7,957 nt of DNA from Rhodospirillaceae bacterium (GTDB taxonomy: Bacteria; Pseudomonadota; Alphaproteobacteria; Thalassobaculales; Thalassobaculaceae), in NCBI GenBank assembly GCA_002730675.1, contig PCAV01000068.1, positions 1 to 7,957 on the forward strand, written 5' to 3'. The translations under genes and the position numbers were made by a program. Positions 5,601 to 7,957 of the stretch are shown piece by piece; within the stretch, counting starts at the first letter, position 1, and the number at the start of each line of letters is the position of its first letter. The notes beneath the pieces are model-generated. The model saw nothing but the letters and a program-made list of their open reading frames with translations. It was not told the DNA's origin and did no database searches.

Positions 5601-7957
5601 ATGACCAAGATAGGAAAAATCCTACTTGAGACTTTTGGGGCTATTGTCGTTGGCCTAATCGTACTGCTGCTCGTACTTGCTTGGCGCTTATCTGAAGGCC
5701 CGGTATCATTAAGCTTCGCTGAAAATATATTTGCCGATTATTACCAAACAAAACATAAACAATTTCAAATCTCTTTAGACGAGCCAGCTTTAAAATGGGA
5801 TGGTCGAAATCAAACACTTTCGATTACTTTTGAGGACGTACTCTTTTCAACCAACGACGGAAGTATAGTTTTAAATGCTCCTGCGGGAAGAATAGGGTTA
5901 TCTCTAGGCGGTTTACTTGAAGACGATATAAATACCGCTGAGCTTAGTTTAGGGTCAGCCAATATCCGGCTAAATGATCTTGGAAACAATAATCTCGAGG
6001 ATAAAATCTTCTCTTCCTTATCAAGGACGACGCCCGCGCCCGAAAATTTAATTGAATCGACCACAGCATTAATCCTCTCAAATCTAAGTAAAATCACTTT
6101 AGAAAACTCAACTTTAACAATTATTAAAAGACAGACTGCAGCTCCGATTATCGTAAAGGGTGTAAATGGTATCTTTAGTAAAAAGGAGGTGTGGGTAGCA
6201 ACAGTTGAGGGGATTGCTCCACCAGATATTGGTAGTAGTATTTTTGTCATTAAGGCAGAGCTTGATACAAAAACATTAGACCTTAAGGCCGCGGCACGTC
6301 TGCACGACATTCCAATTAAAATGGTATCTCGTCATATACCTTCCTTTCCTGAGGACGCATCAATAGATGCACCTTTGAATCTAAAATACAACATAAAGAT
6401 GAACTTAGTCACGAAGGTCAAAACGGTTGATGGTGAAATCGAAGCCGCCAACGGGAAATTGTCACTTCCAGAACTTTCCTACAATCCAATCCCCTTTAGA
6501 CGAATTCACGCTAGTGCAAAAATAGATAATTTATTTTCTTTCCCGACCTTCGGAACATTCAGTATAGAAAGCGATAATTTTACTGTTTCATCCAACTTTC
6601 TGTTCGATAAGAAAACACGACAGCAACGGTTTAGTTGGACTATCTATTCAGAAGAAATCGAGGTTAAAAGGCTTAAGCAGTATCTTTCACTTACCGGGCT
6701 CCGTGGAAGCAATCTTGAATTTGTCTCCGGAATTCAAAGTGGGATTCTAAACGACATCAGCATGGAAATCACTTCGGCATCAGATTTCAATAATTTTCAT
6801 ACTACAAATTTCGAAGTGGTAAGTGGCAAAGCAAAGTTTAAAAATGTAAAATATAAAACCCAGTATTTAAGACATGTCCTGTCGGGGCTTTTCGGCGAAA
6901 TTTCAATTGGAAAAGAGCAAATTCTGGTAAACGCGTATGATGCGAAATATCAGAATCTTTCGCTAACCAATTCAAGTATAAAAGTCGATTTAAATAACGG
7001 CAAACCAAGCAAACCAACATTCACGTTAACTGGTTATGGGAATTTAGAATCGATTATAACATTCATGCGTGAAGAGCCTTTGGGATTGGAAAAAAATATT
7101 AGTTCCATTCCTGAAAATACTTCTGGTAATGCAAATTTTGAAGTAAGCCTGAAACATCAATTTCGACAAAAGAGGGAAGCAGCTGGTTACACCTATTCTG
7201 CGAAAGTTGAGCTAACGGATGTAATAATCTCAAATTTTTTACTCAAGGAAGATTTATCTGACGGAAAAATAACGTTGAGTATCGCTCCCGAAAAAACAGA
7301 AATAAGCGGAATTGGTATGTATAATGGAGCGCGTGTTTCTTTCTCCCAGATAAAGCCGTTATCCGCAAACCCGTCTTTCACTTATAAGCAGCGATTATCT
7401 CTTATCAGTGCGGGGGAAAAACTGTCAGCGCTCCACAGTTCCATGCCATTTAGTGCCACTGGGCCTATCCCTGTAGAGCTCCAAGTAATCAAATCTTCTA
7501 AGGGAGTTTCCAAAATCTCTGGAATTTTGGACTTGCAAGACACAAAGCTTTCGATACCAAGACTTAACTGGACAAAACCTTCGGGGGCCGCAGGTCGAGT
7601 CAAATTTAATGCTCTACTAGAGAATAATGTTTTAAAAAATCTTACTAATTTTAATCTCGTATCTGCAGATTTGAGCCTAGATGTGGACATGTCCTTTTTT
7701 CCCGGAAATGGCAAGCTATCGAGTGCAACGATACATAACTTCCAAATTGGGCTGACTAAAATGCGCGGATCAGTCAAGCTTGGAGAAAACGGAATTTACC
7801 ATGCCAAGTTTTTTGGGCCACATCTCAATATAAATCAGATTATGACGGATACATTGCATTCAAACGAATTACAAAAGCCATATTTTATAGAAGCAAATTT
7901 TGATGATGTTTTCCTGTGGGATCTACCCCCTATTAAAGAAACTGCGCTTACTATTAA
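5601..7957 (+). CDS. DUF3971 / YhdP-like (AsmA superfamily) envelope protein, 3' end missing
   Basis: An open frame of 785 codons continues past the right edge with no stop. One membrane segment at residues 12-28 (FGAIVVGLIVLLLVLAW), followed by LSEGPVSL, anchors a long extracytoplasmic part. This part is made of alternating hydrophobic/polar beta-strand sequence with phrases such as LKWDG, LNAPAGRIGLSLGGLL and AELSLGSANIRL, the style of alphaproteobacterial DUF3971/AsmA-like proteins, which usually exceed 1000 residues. YhdP and TamB relatives are thought to form bridge-like structures that carry phospholipid between inner and outer membranes. The C-terminal AsmA-like domain is not in view. 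The ATG at 5601 has GAGG at 5587-5590. The gene is divergent from bcp, sharing a 145-bp control region. Lys, Ser and Asn content is high. The family is likely; the exact role is inferred. Confidence 0.8.
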   Translation, partial: MTKIGKILLETFGAIVVGLIVLLLVLAWRLSEGPVSLSFAENIFADYYQTKHKQFQISLDEPALKWDGRNQTLSITFEDVLFSTNDGSIVLNAPAGRIGLSLGGLLEDDINTAELSLGSANIRLNDLGNNNLEDKIFSSLSRTTPAPENLIESTTALILSNLSKITLENSTLTIIKRQTAAPIIVKGVNGIFSKKEVWVATVEGIAPPDIGSSIFVIKAELDTKTLDLKAAARLHDIPIKMVSRHIPSFPEDASIDAPLNLKYNIKMNLVTKVKTVDGEIEAANGKLSLPELSYNPIPFRRIHASAKIDNLFSFPTFGTFSIESDNFTVSSNFLFDKKTRQQRFSWTIYSEEIEVKRLKQYLSLTGLRGSNLEFVSGIQSGILNDISMEITSASDFNNFHTTNFEVVSGKAKFKNVKYKTQYLRHVLSGLFGEISIGKEQILVNAYDAKYQNLSLTNSSIKVDLNNGKPSKPTFTLTGYGNLESIITFMREEPLGLEKNISSIPENTSGNANFEVSLKHQFRQKREAAGYTYSAKVELTDVIISNFLLKEDLSDGKITLSIAPEKTEISGIGMYNGARVSFSQIKPLSANPSFTYKQRLSLISAGEKLSALHSSMPFSATGPIPVELQVIKSSKGVSKISGILDLQDTKLSIPRLNWTKPSGAAGRVKFNALLENNVLKNLTNFNLVSADLSLDVDMSFFPGNGKLSSATIHNFQIGLTKMRGSVKLGENGIYHAKFFGPHLNINQIMTDTLHSNELQKPYFIEANFDDVFLWDLPPIKETALTI

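Noticed and set aside
5810..6310. A 166-codon reverse-strand open frame.
   Set aside because: It lies entirely antisense to the 785-codon forward DUF3971 frame, which has a start, a membrane anchor and family-like sequence. The reverse translation has low-complexity Ser/Leu content.
7382..7777. A 131-codon reverse-strand open frame.
   Set aside because: It is antisense to the same forward gene and has no recognisable motif or ribosome-binding site.

Overview
The window looks like a piece of a low-to-moderate GC (roughly low forties percent, judged by eye) alphaproteobacterial chromosome. The evidence is the style of the conserved genes at the right: a HisI with an N-terminal lead-in of about 25 residues, a bacterioferritin-comigratory-protein (BCP) type peroxiredoxin, and a divergently transcribed DUF3971/YhdP-like membrane-anchored protein. 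A marine lineage is possible, but this is an inference from composition and gene content only.

Layout. Positions 1-725 contain no convincing intact gene. A short open frame enters from the left edge (1-129). A longer stretch in one forward frame (95-634) has far fewer stops than expected but is broken three times, and may be a decayed gene. Just upstream of the first intact gene there is an 18-bp inverted repeat (647-664) that overlaps a plausible promoter. Positions 726-4324 form a same-strand cassette of four genes: two paralogous Amidohydro_2 proteins that overlap by 4 bp, a small Rieske [2Fe-2S] protein, and a protein made of two vicinal-oxygen-chelate (VOC) domains. Positions 4463-7957 hold conserved housekeeping genes: hisI (+), a bcp-type thiol peroxidase (-) convergent with hisI, and the 5' part of a DUF3971/YhdP-like gene (+) that runs off the right edge.

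How the genes may work together. The four-gene cassette has the composition of a catabolic operon for a small, probably aromatic or heterocyclic, carboxylated or ring compound. There would be two metal-dependent hydrolases or decarboxylases, an electron-transfer Rieske protein and a VOC metalloenzyme. No oxygenase large subunit, ferredoxin reductase, transporter or regulator is visible, so the pathway is either completed elsewhere or unusual. The substrate cannot be read from the sequence.

The most interesting points are the paired amidohydrolases whose catalytic-His position (HGG in related decarboxylases) is Glu, the VOC protein with about 50% identity between halves and a complete candidate metal triad in each, the orphan Rieske protein, the palindrome before the operon, and a perfect CtrA-type TTAA-N7-TTAA site just before the DUF3971 gene.
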